Below, piece after piece: positions 50,201 to 54,525 of a stretch of 64,000 nt of DNA. The number at the start of each line of letters is the position of its first letter. Within the stretch, counting starts at the first letter, position 1. A program made the translations under genes and the position numbers. Source of the stretch: Ketobacter alkanivorans (GTDB lineage Bacteria; Pseudomonadota; Gammaproteobacteria; Pseudomonadales; Ketobacteraceae); contig NZ_CP022684.1 of the NCBI RefSeq assembly GCF_002863865.1, positions 558,001 to 622,000 on the forward strand. The letters run 5' to 3'. The notes beneath the pieces were generated by a model. It did no database searches. It saw only the letters and a list, made by a program, of their open reading frames with translations, and was not told the DNA's origin.

Positions 50201-53086
50201 AGTGGCAGTGATACTGTAGCTGCCCGCACTCAGGGTGGTTCCTGTGTGATCGTAGCTCCAATTACCTGAGCCGTCCGCGCTGGCTGTGCCAATGCTGGCC
50301 GCGTCAATAAATACTTCCACAGTGGCGTTGGCTTCGGCAGTACCAGAGAACACCAGCGTGGTGTCACTGGTGATCTGATCGTTGTTGGTACCGGTGTCCG
50401 TGCTGATCGCAGTGACTGCCGGGGCCGCTGGGGTACCAGTATCCACAGTTATATTAAATGCACCCGATGCTACAGAAGCATTGCCTGACGTATCCGTAGC
50501 AGTGGCCGTAACGGCATAGCTACCATCCGCTAACGTGGTGCCGGTGTGATCGTAGCTCCAGTTACCACTGCCATCCGCTGTAGTGGTTCCGATGGAGCCA
50601 GCATCGATAAATACTTCAACAGCAGCGTTGGCTTCGGCTGTGCCCGAGATCGCCAAGGTATTATCAGAGGTAATGCCATCGCCGGCTGTGCCAGTATCCG
50701 TGGTAATAGCCGTGACAGCTGGTGCTGCTGGGGTACCAGTATCCACAGTAATATTAAATGCACCCGATGCTGCAGAAGCATTGCCGGACGTATCCGTAGC
50801 AGTAGCCGTAATGGTATAGCTGCCATCCGCTAACGTGGTGCCCGTGTGATCGTAGCTCCAATTACCTGAGCCGTCCGCAATGGTTGTGCCAATACTGGCC
50901 GCATCAACGAATACTTCCACACTGCTGTTGGCTTCAGCGGTACCGCTGATCACCAATTGGTTGCCACTGGTTATGCCATCTGATGCTGTACCCGTGTCAT
51001 CGGTAATTGCGGTAACCGCAGGCGCTGCAGGTGTGGCTGTATCAATGGTGATGGCATATACTGCTGACGCTGCTCTATTGCCTGCTACATCCTCGGCTAC
51101 AGCCAGGAAGCTGTATGTGCCATCAACTAAAGCAATTGACGAGTGATCATAACTCCAATTACCGGCACCATCAGAAACAGTTTGACCGATCAGAACAGCA
51201 TCTTGATATAGGTACAACGTATTGTTGGGATCGGATGCACCAGATAGCACGATACCATTAGCGGAAGTAATACCATCACCAACGATACCAGTATCTGGCG
51301 ATATCGCAGTAATCGCCGGTACCACTGGCGCAGCAGTATCAATCACCAAATTAAACGCAACCGACATCGGTGACTGCAATCCGGAAATATTTTCAGCCTG
51401 CGCAGTAAGAATGTGTACGCCATCCGTTAACACAGTTGCGGTATGGTCGAAGCTCCAGTTTCCAAACATATCTGCAGTGGTTACGCCAACACCAACACCA
51501 TCGATATAAACATAGACATCGGCGCCTGCATCGGCAGTACCCAGCACTTCCAATGTTGAATCCGCAGTTATGCCGTCAGACGCCAAACCTGTATCCGTTG
51601 TTATCCCCGAGATCACAGGCATACTAGGGGGCAACGCATTAATCACAATGTCGAAACCAGGTGAGACTGAAGACTGGTTCCCCGCCAGATCCACAACTTG
51701 AGTGGTTACGCTGTAGTTGCCGTTCACTAAGGGCGCGGCACTTAAATCAAGAATCCAATCGCCGCTGGAGTCCACCAGAACCTGACCGACAGAGGAGCCG
51801 TCAAAAAACACCTCAACATAATCCCCAGCGTCAGCCGTACCCACTAACTGAATAGCACCAGTAGCCGTCACCCCGTCACCAATTACACCGGTATCCGGCT
51901 GTAATGCAATCGACCCAATAGGATTAGGAGCAGCTGTATCAATCATCAGGTTAAACAAAGAAGACCAAGCCGATTGATTGCCTGCGCGGTCGGTTGCCAT
52001 CAACTGCACGCTATGCGCACCTTCGGACAGGGCAATGACTGAATAATCGAACGACCAGTTGCCGCTCGCATCAGCGGTAGTATTACCCAGAACGGTAGCA
52101 TCACGGCGTAAACGAATTTGAGCAAAAGGCTCAGAGACGCCATCAAATACCAAACGTGTGTCATTGGTAATGTAATCCGTCGCACTCAGCCCAGAGTCAA
52201 GTGAGATATTCAGAACCGAAGGAGCGGCAGGTGGCACTCGGTCAATAACGACAGGGAATTGTGGGGAAATAGCACTTTGCAGAGTCAAAAACGTGGAGTC
52301 TGCAGTCAACATATAGCTTCCGTCGGATAAATTGACAGCGCTGTAATCGACAGACCAGTTCCCCTCGCCATCGGCAATACTCGTACCGATAGCCACACTG
52401 TTAAGATAGAGGGTGACCGTCATGCTGGGTTCGGCCATACCGGTGATGACTAAAGTGCCGTCCGTCGTAAAGCCATCCCCGGCTACATAGGAATCGTCCG
52501 TGATGGCAGAAATGATAGGTGACGCAGGAGCCGTGGGGTCATAGCGAAATGTAAAGGTGCTGGCGGATGCAACGCTCTCACCGGAAGGAGACACCGTAAC
52601 GAGGTTCACCTCATAACGATCTGGAATCAAAGTGACGACGGTAAAATCGATGCGCCACTCGCCTCGTGAATCCACCACAGTTGACGCGTTCATCACGCCG
52701 TTCAACCAAAATTCAAGAATATGCCCTGGCTCGCCTGTGCCTGAGAACGCGACGGTATCATCAATTACCCGCCCTTCACCAAAAGGCACATCATCCGACC
52801 ACAACGAAACCACGGCCGGTGCTACGTAATCACTGGTCGACGTATTTTCGCCTGCTTCATTCCCTGGATCTACGTTTCCGGTACCGCTGCCATCACCAGA
52901 CTCCGAATCATTAAACTCCGAGCTGTTGTCTTCTTCCGAGGTACCGGAACTACCTGAATCACTGCTTTCGGTTTGCTCAGAACCACTGCGCGTGTCTGAA
53001 CCACCGCCTCCACCACCACCACAAGCGGTGATGAGCAATATGCAACCGAGAACTACCAAATATCGGATCGCACCCAATTGGGACAC
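31721..53086 (-). CDS. Giant Ig-repeat outer-membrane lipoprotein/adhesin (about 7,120 residues)
   Basis: One uninterrupted frame of 21.4 kb. Using numbering from the TTG at 53101: lipoprotein signal with lipobox ITAC (Cys27), a Gly7 run, and an acidic Ser/Glu/Asp linker to about residue 91. Six divergent Ig-like domains follow (92-686), then 41 near-identical Ig-like units of exactly 100 residues (687-4786). Next come two SbsA-type Ig domains plus a beta domain (4787-5137), seven FG-GAP repeats (5138-5637), a degenerate RTX-like segment (to 5800) and three more Ig units. The SbsA, FG-GAP and RTX-like module then repeats (6100-7126). The preferred start is GTG at 53086, because GGAGG (53091-53095) falls inside the longer frame. 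After Cys comes Gly, so outer-membrane sorting is expected. Likely a very long surface adhesin; no secretion genes are adjacent. Confidence 0.88.
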   Translation of the reverse strand: MSQLGAIRYLVVLGCILLITACGGGGGGGSDTRSGSEQTESSDSGSSGTSEEDNSSEFNDSESGDGSGTGNVDPGNEAGENTSTSDYVAPAVVSLWSDDVPFGEGRVIDDTVAFSGTGEPGHILEFWLNGVMNASTVVDSRGEWRIDFTVVTLIPDRYEVNLVTVSPSGESVASASTFTFRYDPTAPASPIISAITDDSYVAGDGFTTDGTLVITGMAEPSMTVTLYLNSVAIGTSIADGEGNWSVDYSAVNLSDGSYMLTADSTFLTLQSAISPQFPVVIDRVPPAAPSVLNISLDSGLSATDYITNDTRLVFDGVSEPFAQIRLRRDATVLGNTTADASGNWSFDYSVIALSEGAHSVQLMATDRAGNQSAWSSLFNLMIDTAAPNPIGSIALQPDTGVIGDGVTATGAIQLVGTADAGDYVEVFFDGSSVGQVLVDSSGDWILDLSAAPLVNGNYSVTTQVVDLAGNQSSVSPGFDIVINALPPSMPVISGITTDTGLASDGITADSTLEVLGTADAGADVYVYIDGVGVGVTTADMFGNWSFDHTATVLTDGVHILTAQAENISGLQSPMSVAFNLVIDTAAPVVPAITAISPDTGIVGDGITSANGIVLSGASDPNNTLYLYQDAVLIGQTVSDGAGNWSYDHSSIALVDGTYSFLAVAEDVAGNRAASAVYAITIDTATPAAPAVTAITDDTGTASDGITSGNQLVISGTAEANSSVEVFVDAASIGTTIADGSGNWSYDHTGTTLADGSYTITATATDTSGNASAASGAFNITVDTGTPAAPAVTAITTDTGTAGDGITSDNTLAISGTAEANAAVEVFIDAGSIGTTTADGSGNWSYDHTGTTLADGSYAVTATATDTSGNASVASGAFNITVDTGTPAAPAVTAISTDTGTNNDQITSDTTLVFSGTAEANATVEVFIDAASIGTASADGSGNWSYDHTGTTLSAGSYSITATAQDLAGNTSVASSALSVTVDTAAPAAPAVTAITDDTGTASDGITSDNQLVISGTAEANATVEVFIDAGSIGTTTADGSGNWSYDHTGTTLADGSYAITATATDTSGNASAASSAFNITVDTGAPGAPSVTAITADTGTAGDGITSDNTLVISGTAEANATVEVFIDAASIGTASADGSGNWSYDHTGTTLSAGSYSITATAQDLAGNTSVASSALSVTVDTAAPAAPAVTAITDDTGTAADGVTSDNQLVITGTAEANSSVEVFIDAGSIGTTTADGSGNWSYDHTGTTLADGSYAITATATDTSGNASVASSAFNVTVDTGAPGAPSVTAITTDTGTAADGITSDNTLVFTGTAEASASIEVFIDAGSIGSTTADGSGNWSYDHTGTTLADGSYAITATATDTSGNASAASSAFNIAVDTGAPGAPSVTAITMDTGTAADGITSDNTLAISGTAEANASIEVFIDAGSIGTTTADGSGNWSYDHTGTTLADGSYSVTASATDTSGNVSATSSALSITVDTGTPAAPAVTEITSDTGTNNDQITSDTTLVFSGTAEANAAVEVFIDAGSIGTTTADGSGNWSYDHTGTTLADGSYAVTATATDTSGNASVASSAFNITVDTGAPGAPSVTAITTDTGTAADGVTSDNTLVISGSAEANAAVEVFVDAASIGTASADGSGNWSYDHTGTTLADGSYAITATATDTSGNASVASSAFNITVDAGAPGAPSVTAITTDTGTAADGVTSDNTLVISGTAEANAAVEVFIDAASIGTASADGSGNWSYDHTGTTLADGSYAITATATDTSGNASAASGAFNITVDTGTPAAPAVTAITSDTGTNNDQITSDTTLVFSGTAEASSSVEVFVDAASIGTASADGSGNWSYDHTGTTLSAGSYSITATAQDLAGNTSVASSALSVTVDTAAPAAPAVTAITDDTGTAADGVTSDNQLVITGTAEANSSVEVFIDAGSIGTTTADGSGNWSYDHTGTTLADGSYAITATATDTSGNASVASSAFNVTVDTGAPGAPSVTAITTDTGTAADGITSDNTLVFTGTAEASASIEVFIDAGSIGSTTADGSGNWSYDHTGTTLADGSYAITATATDTSGNASAASSAFNIAVDTGAPGAPSVTAITMDTGTAADGITSDNTLAISGTAEANASIEVFIDAGSIGTTTADGSGNWSYDHTGTTLADGSYSVTASATDTSGNVSATSSALSITVDTGTPAAPAVTEITSDTGTNNDQITSDTTLVFSGTAEANAAVEVFIDAGSIGTTTADGSGNWSYDHTGTTLADGSYAVTATATDTSGNASVASSAFNITVDTGAPGAPSVTAITTDTGTAADGVTSDNTLVISGSAEANAAVEVFVDAASIGTASADGSGNWSYDHTGTTLADGSYAITATATDTSGNASVASSAFNITVDTGAPGAPSVTAITTDTGTAADGVTSDNTLVISGTAEANAAVEVFIDAASIGTASADGSGNWSYDHTGTTLADGSYAITATATDTSGNASAASGAFNITVDTGTPAAPAVTAITSDTGTNNDQITSDTTLVFSGTAEASSSVEVFVDAASIGTASADGSGNWSYDHTGTTLSAGSYSITATAQDLAGNTSVASSALSVMVDTAAPAAPAVTAITDDTGTASDGVTSDNQLVISGTAEANATVEVFIDAVSIGTTTADGSGNWSYDHTGSTLAEGGYSLTAQSTDGAGNSSAVSAGFAITIDTSAPAAPSVTAITMDTGTAADGVTSDNSLVISGTAEANASIEVFIDAGSIGTTTADGSGNWSYDHTGTTLADGSYAITATATDTSGNASAASSAFNVTVDTGTPAAPSVTVITTDTGTAGDGITSDNTLAISGTAEANTTVEVFIDAGSIGTTTADGSGNWSYDHTGSTLADGSYAITATATDTSGNASVASSAFNVTVDTGAPGAPSVTAITTDTGTAADGITSDNTLVISGTAEANAAVEVFIDAGSIGTTTADGSGNWSYDHTGSTLADGSYAITATATDTSGNASVASSAFNVTVDTGAPGAPSVTAITTDTGTAGDGITSDNTLVISGTAEANATVEVFVDAGSIGTTTADGSGNWSYDHTGTTLADGSYAITATATDTSGNASAASSAFNITVDTGTPAAPAVTAITSDTGTNNDQITSDTTLVFSGTAEANATVEVFIDAGSIGTTTADGSGNWSYDHTGATLADGSYAVTATATDTSGNASVASSAFNITVDTGAPGAPSVTAITTDTGTAADGVTSDNTLVFTGTAEANATVEVFIDAGSIGTTTADGSGNWSYNHTGTTLADGSYAVTATATDTSGNASVASGAFNITVDTGTPAAPAVTAISTDTGTNNDQITSDTTLVFSGTAEASSSVEVFVDAASIGTASADGSGNWSYDHTGTTLSAGSYSITATAQDLAGNTSVASSALSVTVDTAAPAAPAVTAITDDTGTASDGITSDNTLVFTGTAEVNADVEVFIDAGSIGTTTADGSGNWSYDHTGTTLADGSYAITATSTDTSGNASAASTAFNITVDTGTPAAPAVTAITTDTGTAGDGITSDNTLAISGTAEANATVEVFVDAGSIGTTTADGSGNWSYDHTGTTLADGSYAITATATDTSGNASAASSAFNITVDTGAPGVPSVTAITTDTGTAADGVTSDNTLVLSGTAEANASIEVFIDAGSIGTTTADGSGNWSYDHTGTTLADGSYAITATATDTSGNDSAASSAFNITVDTGTPAAPAVTAITSDTGTNNDQITSDTTLVFSGTAEANATVEVFVDAASIGTASADGSGNWSYDHTGTTLSAGSYSITATAQDLAGNTSVASSALSVTVDTAAPAAPAVTAITDDTGTAADGVTSDNQLVITGTAEANSSVEVFIDAGSIGTTTADGSGNWSYDHTGTTLADGSYAITATATDTSGNASVASGAFNITVDTGTPAAPAVTAITTDTGTAADGVTSDNSLVISGTAEANASIEVFIDAGSIGTTTADGSGNWSYDHTGSTLADGSYAVTATATDTSGNASAASSAFNITVDTGAPGAPSVTAITTDTGTAADGVTSDNSLVISGTAEANASIEVFIDAGSIGTTTADGSGNWSYDHTGSTLADGSYAVTATATDTSGNASAASSAFNITVDTGAPGAPSVTAITTDTGNAADGITSDNTLVFTGTAEANATVEVFIDAGSIGTTTADGSGNWSYDHTGTTLADGSYAITATATDTSGNASVASGAFNITVDTGTPAAPAVTAITSDTGTNNDQITSDTTLVFSGTAEANATVEVFIDAASIGTASADGSGNWSYDHTGTTLSADSYSITATAQDLAGNTSVASSALSVTVDTAAPAAPAVTAITDDTGTASDGVTSDNQLVISGTAEANASIEVFIDAGSIGTTAADGSGNWSYDHTGTTLADGSYAVTATATDTSGNASVASGAFNITVDTGTPAAPFVTAITSDTGTNNDQITSDTTLVFSGTAEANATVEVFIDAASIGTASADGSGNWSYDHTGTTLSAGSYSITATAQDLAGNTSVASSALSVTVDTAAPAAPAVTAITDDTGTASDGVTSDNQLVISGTAEVNATVEVFIDAGSIGTTTADGSGNWSYDHTGTTLADGSYAITATATDTSGNASVASGAFNITVDTGTPAAPAVTAITTDTGIAGDGITSDNTLAISGTAEANATVEVFIDAASIGTASADGSGNWSYDHTGTTLSAGSYSITATAQDLAGNTSVASSAMSVTVDTAAPAAPAVTAITDDTGTASDGVTSDNQLVISGTAEANATVEVFIDAGSIGSTTADGSGNWSYDHTGTTLSDNTYAITAVASDNAANASATSSTFNVTVDTVAPAVSSYTPANGATGVAFASNLTMTFADNVYVATGNLVLRRYLDDTIVETIDITSGQVTGTGTTTLTINPTSDLVGGRQYYVEVDAGALIDLAGNSYAGISGNSTWAFTTLNTALTSTTPADEATGVALNTDLTFVFNEAVTANVGNIVIKRVSDDVVFETIDVAVATITGDGTTSITVSLSDTLAPNTAYYVEIDAGAFINTDSAAYAGISGNSTLNFTTVNVSIPTVTNVTSSLANGTYRGGDTVPIQIVFSEAVDVTGTPRIYIDLDGSDKYVNYTSGTGTTTLQFDYSVVTGDSTSDLGYVSAASLSLNGGTIRSANLANATLTLPSPGAANSLSNNKNIVITAASLDITNLTPSDGFFIEGYEVGDWFARSVGGGGDSNGDGFEDIVIGVAYSDISAGDAGAAYVIFGAAGATRSDIQVNSLAATDGFLIYGTDAADFLGMTVDLTGDLNGDGYDEIVVVASHDDTSVADGGTIYVIWGEAGATRSDIDLSAMGPSDGFRILSHEVGDAVGNTSFIDPQNAQFLDADGDFNGDGIDDLIIGHSASDQGGGDSGLVYVIFGQTGATRSDVDLSSYAGQGFEINTGGVGGELLGHSVQFIGDFNGDGFNDLVVGAVRSDAVAGDAGQAYVIFGHAGPTFNNIDLTAMTNTEGFTISTSEAASWLGGSVGSSDVNGDGLSDVLIGNVASNTGYGDSGSILVLYGYNSATYADMTFGSVPIGSGFTIYGEGVSDFFSHAVEGVGDVNGDGVDDIMATSWVDDEGGGDAGAAWIIYGVSGASRADVQLNTLDSSDGFKIIGDRAVDYFGMANAVADLNGDGYQDLVVASRQGDNGAADAGEVNVIWGKDFLSLVDSDLTGTAGADYLVGTSGDDTIAAAGGADAVSAGAGDDTIQVADLSFVRVDGGRGEDTLELTGTGLSLDLRVVNYEVIRGIEVINLADNGNGLSLDKPSLLALSDEARILYVNGGSSDWVFTDAGETWTPNGSAVVNTITYDRYDNGEASLYIQDVLSQPVTPSAPAVTAFANDTGVLSDNITSDTGLVFSGTTGAYFDVEVFIDAGSIGTTTADASGNWSYDYSGTALSDGTYAITAQATNLSGYVSAASSALNVTVDASAPAAPAVTAITTDTGNNSDGITNDNTLVVSGTAEANSTVTVFVDAGSIGTTTASGGGAWSYDYTGTIISDGSYVLTATASDTAGNTSAASSAFNITIDSSTPSAPSVTSISSDTGTGGDGVTSDNTLIFSGTSEANATVEVFIGAGSIGTTTASGGGSWSYDYTGTTLSDGSYAITATAADTAGNTSAASSAFNITVDTAGPSVSTLSPTDGNTSVAYTSNLVIVFGETVTVGTGNIVIYNGGGSVFETIPVGDARVTGSGSNTITINPSGTFVGGSDYYVQIAAGTFADGLGNTYGGIADTTTWNFTTVPTQLSATIPADEATGIDLDAGLTLTFNEAVTVNSGDLRIRQLSDDTLIETIDVTSGQVTGSGSAVISVARSAVLDPVTAYYVEIDSGAFRNANSVAFTGISDNSTWNFTTKFVTTPTVTNVTSSTANGTYRGGDQISIQVTFSELVNVTISGGKPRLRLSLNAGDIYVSYTSGTGTTTLTFNYTVALGDTTSDLAYASTTSLELNGGVIRSADYANANLTLPSPGASGSLNANKAIVLSGATTLDVTFLRAEDGFFITGAETSTVYFGHSISSGGDFNGDGFEDLAIGVPDSNLSNTSGGFAYLVYGKAGATRSGIAMTSLSASDGFEVDGADTADYAGSVVDISGDLNGDGYDDMIVVASRADDGATTGGNIYVIWGNGSPSGINLSSDFNRTSGFTNSKGFVITGHESSDEIGMYNSYEPNNAQFIDASGDFNGDGINDLLIGHEQGDENATNGGYVYVIFGQSGATRANFRLDAYATHGFRVYSSETGAHVGRAQYLGDYNGDGYSDVMIGAPGVSSDDGEAYVVFGNAGPTFSNIDLAALNGTNGFAISTTDSNAWLGGSLGAADVNGDGLSDLIVGAPSATYASRTSNGAAMVIYGTSSAPHSDLTLETLPAARGYVIYGEDSGEESSYTAQGVRDINGDGVDDIMLSSGKDDDAGTNAGAAWVIFGITGTSRGDIDLSSLSASTGFKISGDTSDDRFGQSATSGDMNGDGYQDIMVSSVAGDNAGSFSGEVNVIWGQDFLGAVDVSGEGTSADENLIGTDGDDTVQSGGGLDAIRTGSGDDIVEIEDVNFFDIDGGLGTDTILFTTSLNTFDLTSIGEESISDIEVIDLADSGNVLTVSRITVLGLSKETSILYVKGGSSDAVVSSGSDAWVNTGSATVGGVDYDIYEDNGAFLYIENTVDATAVP
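32225..33730 (-). other. FG-GAP beta-propeller domain, copy B
   Basis: Seven FG-GAP repeats of about 70 residues, each with a D-x-N-G-D-G-x-x-D calcium-binding loop such as GDFNGDGFEDLAIGVP and GDLNGDGYDDMIVVAS. Seven copies fit a complete integrin-alpha-like seven-bladed propeller, a common protein- or glycan-binding platform. Confidence 0.85.
35700..36185 (-). other. Degenerate RTX-like segment, copy A
   Basis: Encodes GTSGDDTIAAAGGADAVSAG and GAGDDTIQV, then the conserved tail ILYVNGGSSDWVF. It follows propeller copy A and is placed internally, between the propeller and three further Ig-like units, as if the C-terminal module had been duplicated within the gene. Confidence 0.6.
36190..37690 (-). 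other. FG-GAP beta-propeller domain, copy A
   Basis: Seven FG-GAP loops are visible (for example GDSNGDGFEDIVIGVA, GDLNGDGYDEIVVVAS and GDFNGDGIDDLIIGHS), giving a second complete predicted propeller in the same protein. It has the same blade order as copy B and as the propeller of the neighbouring gene, but clearly diverged in sequence. Confidence 0.85.
40815..41414 (-). repeat. Adjacent near-identical 300-bp units
   Basis: The blocks 40815-41114 and 41115-41414 are almost base-identical, encoding two successive units with the same unusual combination DNSLVISGTAEANASIEVF and YDHTGSTLADGSYAV. This indicates a recent single-unit duplication or conversion. A similar pair lies at about 44101-44700. 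Confidence 0.8.
45350..49687 (-). repeat. 2,100-bp tandem duplication (seven Ig units) within the array
   Basis: Sequence 45350-47587 equals 47450-49687, offset exactly 2,100 bp, with a single difference that I could find (T at 45940, C at 48040; Thr versus Ala in the protein). The first bases outside these limits differ (45349 versus 47449; 47588 versus 49688). So a seven-unit block was duplicated in tandem very recently. Confidence 0.92.
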
Positions 53087-53101
53087 CCAACCTCCAATCA
53101 A
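51311..53101 (-). repeat. Direct repeat, copy 1 (5' end of the giant gene)
   Basis: These 1,791 bp match 59359-61149 at an offset of 8,048 bp. I count about 21 substitutions and no indel (about 98.8% identity). The block encodes the lipoprotein signal, linker and first five Ig-like domains. Similarity stops within a few bases upstream of the start. Confidence 0.93.
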
Positions 53102-53529
53102 CTGACTAATTAATAAGCAAAAACAATTAATGGCTCTGCCTTAAATATAGTCGAGGCCAATAAATACGCAGGCTCCAGCCGCATTAATCGCGCTTAATTT
53201 TGTTATACAAAGTCATAGAGGAACAGGGAGCAAAACTGAGATGAACCAAACAAAGAAAATATATTAAAGTGTCATCAAATCAATTAGTTAGAGCATCTAA
53301 AAATCACATAACTTTATAATAAAAACGATGAAAGCTTAGCTACGAACTCAGTTAGCCAACCTAATCTATTGATTTTGATAGACGAAAATTTTTGGCAGAA
53401 ATCCAGGAAATTACAAAAACCATACAATCCTTGCACATATAGCCAAGAATAAGCATCCAGTCCGACACGACAAACCCATTAAGTAATATCAGCCATTTGT
53501 ATATAGCCTCGCGGGATCATGGCCTGAAA
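53102..53529 (-). promoter_or_regulatory. Leader/promoter region of the giant gene (428 bp, no gene)
   Basis: AT-rich spacer between the two giant genes with no credible ORF, RNA gene or strong terminator. The only notable element is AAATATAGTCGAG (53143-53155, plus-strand reading), found 42 bp before the TTG and again 44 bp before that of the neighbouring gene. On the minus strand it contains TATATT, a possible -10 element; no good -35 hexamer stands 16-18 bp from it. Confidence 0.45.
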
Positions 53530-54525
53530 TCAGAACTGGGGGGACACAAAGCTCGAACCACTGCGCTGGTTCTCGTAGTTCAATTTGATGCGGTTTGCGT
53601 CGGCGGCAAAGCGACCGTAACGCACTTCATCAAGTTGGACATCAGCACTGCTGTTGCCCATTTTGAAAGGCTGGCCGTTTTCTGTAGCCTTATAAGCTGC
53701 CGTTCCAGCAAGGCCTCCGTTGGAATAAATACGTATGCCAGATGCTGGATCAATCACGGCGACCTGATGCACCCATTGTGTTGATGTAAATAACAATCCA
53801 CCACCATCAAAACTCAAGCTGGTTTGTCCAAAACCACCATCATCAACTATAAATCTAGGCGGCGTTCCTATGATGAGAGTTGCTGAGTTCGAGGTCATTT
53901 CCCAGTATGTTCCACTGGTCCCCCGTGATAGAACTTCTCTCGCTGTCTTAAGCCCCAACAAAGTCAGCCCTGGCTCACGCACCCAGGATTCCACTGTGAA
54001 CGCCTGATTGCTGGAGTTGAATGAAATATCATAGGGTGCCTGAAGTGCTTCGTTGCCACTGAAGTTTCGACCATAACCGATTAACTTATCCGGATTATCG
54101 CCAACACTGCCGCTGATTTGTGCTGCATGGTTTTGGAAGGCAGATGAATCATAAGCGGTGCCTGAGGTGCCCTCGTCAAAGTGCCAGACAGCACCATAAT
54201 CTTTCCAGAGTTTGGACGGGTTCTGTCGATCAGGCACAGTTCCGTTCTGCACATCGTTGTAGTGCATCACGATGTAATCACCGGAGGAATTACCATCAAC
54301 CTGCGGCACCAGTACCCACGCATACAACTCTCCACTGGCCCCTACTTCAATTTCATAGGGCAGCCAGGTCAATTGATCTTTATCGGTAAAGCGTATGTCT
54401 GCTTTGCTGCCTTGTAATGAACTAACTATTCCAGAAGACACCCTGATCAGCACTGGGAAGTCAGTAACACTACCGGACACATTAGCACCACCACCGGTAG
54501 TGTCGAACGAATAGGTTTGGGTGCT
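53530..54525 (-). other. DUF2341 plus LamG/concanavalin-A-like module
   Basis: Encodes FPVLIRVSSGIVSSLQGSKA and YAWVLVPQVDGNSSG (DUF2341), then AVWHFDEGTSGTAYDSSA, FTVESWVREP and the final QLDEVRYGRFAADANRIK (LamG jelly roll). This pairing often binds carbohydrate. The giant neighbour lacks it and ends with the RTX-like tail instead. Confidence 0.82.

Larger units (their letters stand above)
38741..51040 (-). repeat. 41 x 300-bp Ig-like repeat array, exact period
   Basis: From the codon for Asp in VDTATPAAP (51041-51043) to the corresponding Asp codon in VDTVAP (38741-38743) is 12,300 bp, exactly 41 x 300. The period holds throughout: the same landmark, for example GCAGATGATGCTACGGACG, recurs only at distances that are multiples of 300. 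Each unit encodes one Ig-like domain (SGTAEANATVEVFIDAGSIG, then GNWSYDHTG). Units fall into a few sequence types, for example with TDTGTAADGITSDN or SDTGTNNDQITSDT, and many are nearly identical at DNA level. Confidence 0.95.

Noticed and set aside
38741..51040. A regular repeat array that might be taken for CRISPR or a minisatellite
   Set aside because: The 300-bp units are entirely coding, lie in one frame and encode a recognisable Ig-like domain; there are no short repeats with unique spacers.
33570..51146. Dozens of plus-strand ORFs of 70-98 codons recurring every 300 bp through the giant gene
   Set aside because: They are antisense shadows of the repeat: the opposite frame is open because the units have biased codon use and the same frame recurs in each unit. 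They have no ribosome sites and no plausible products.
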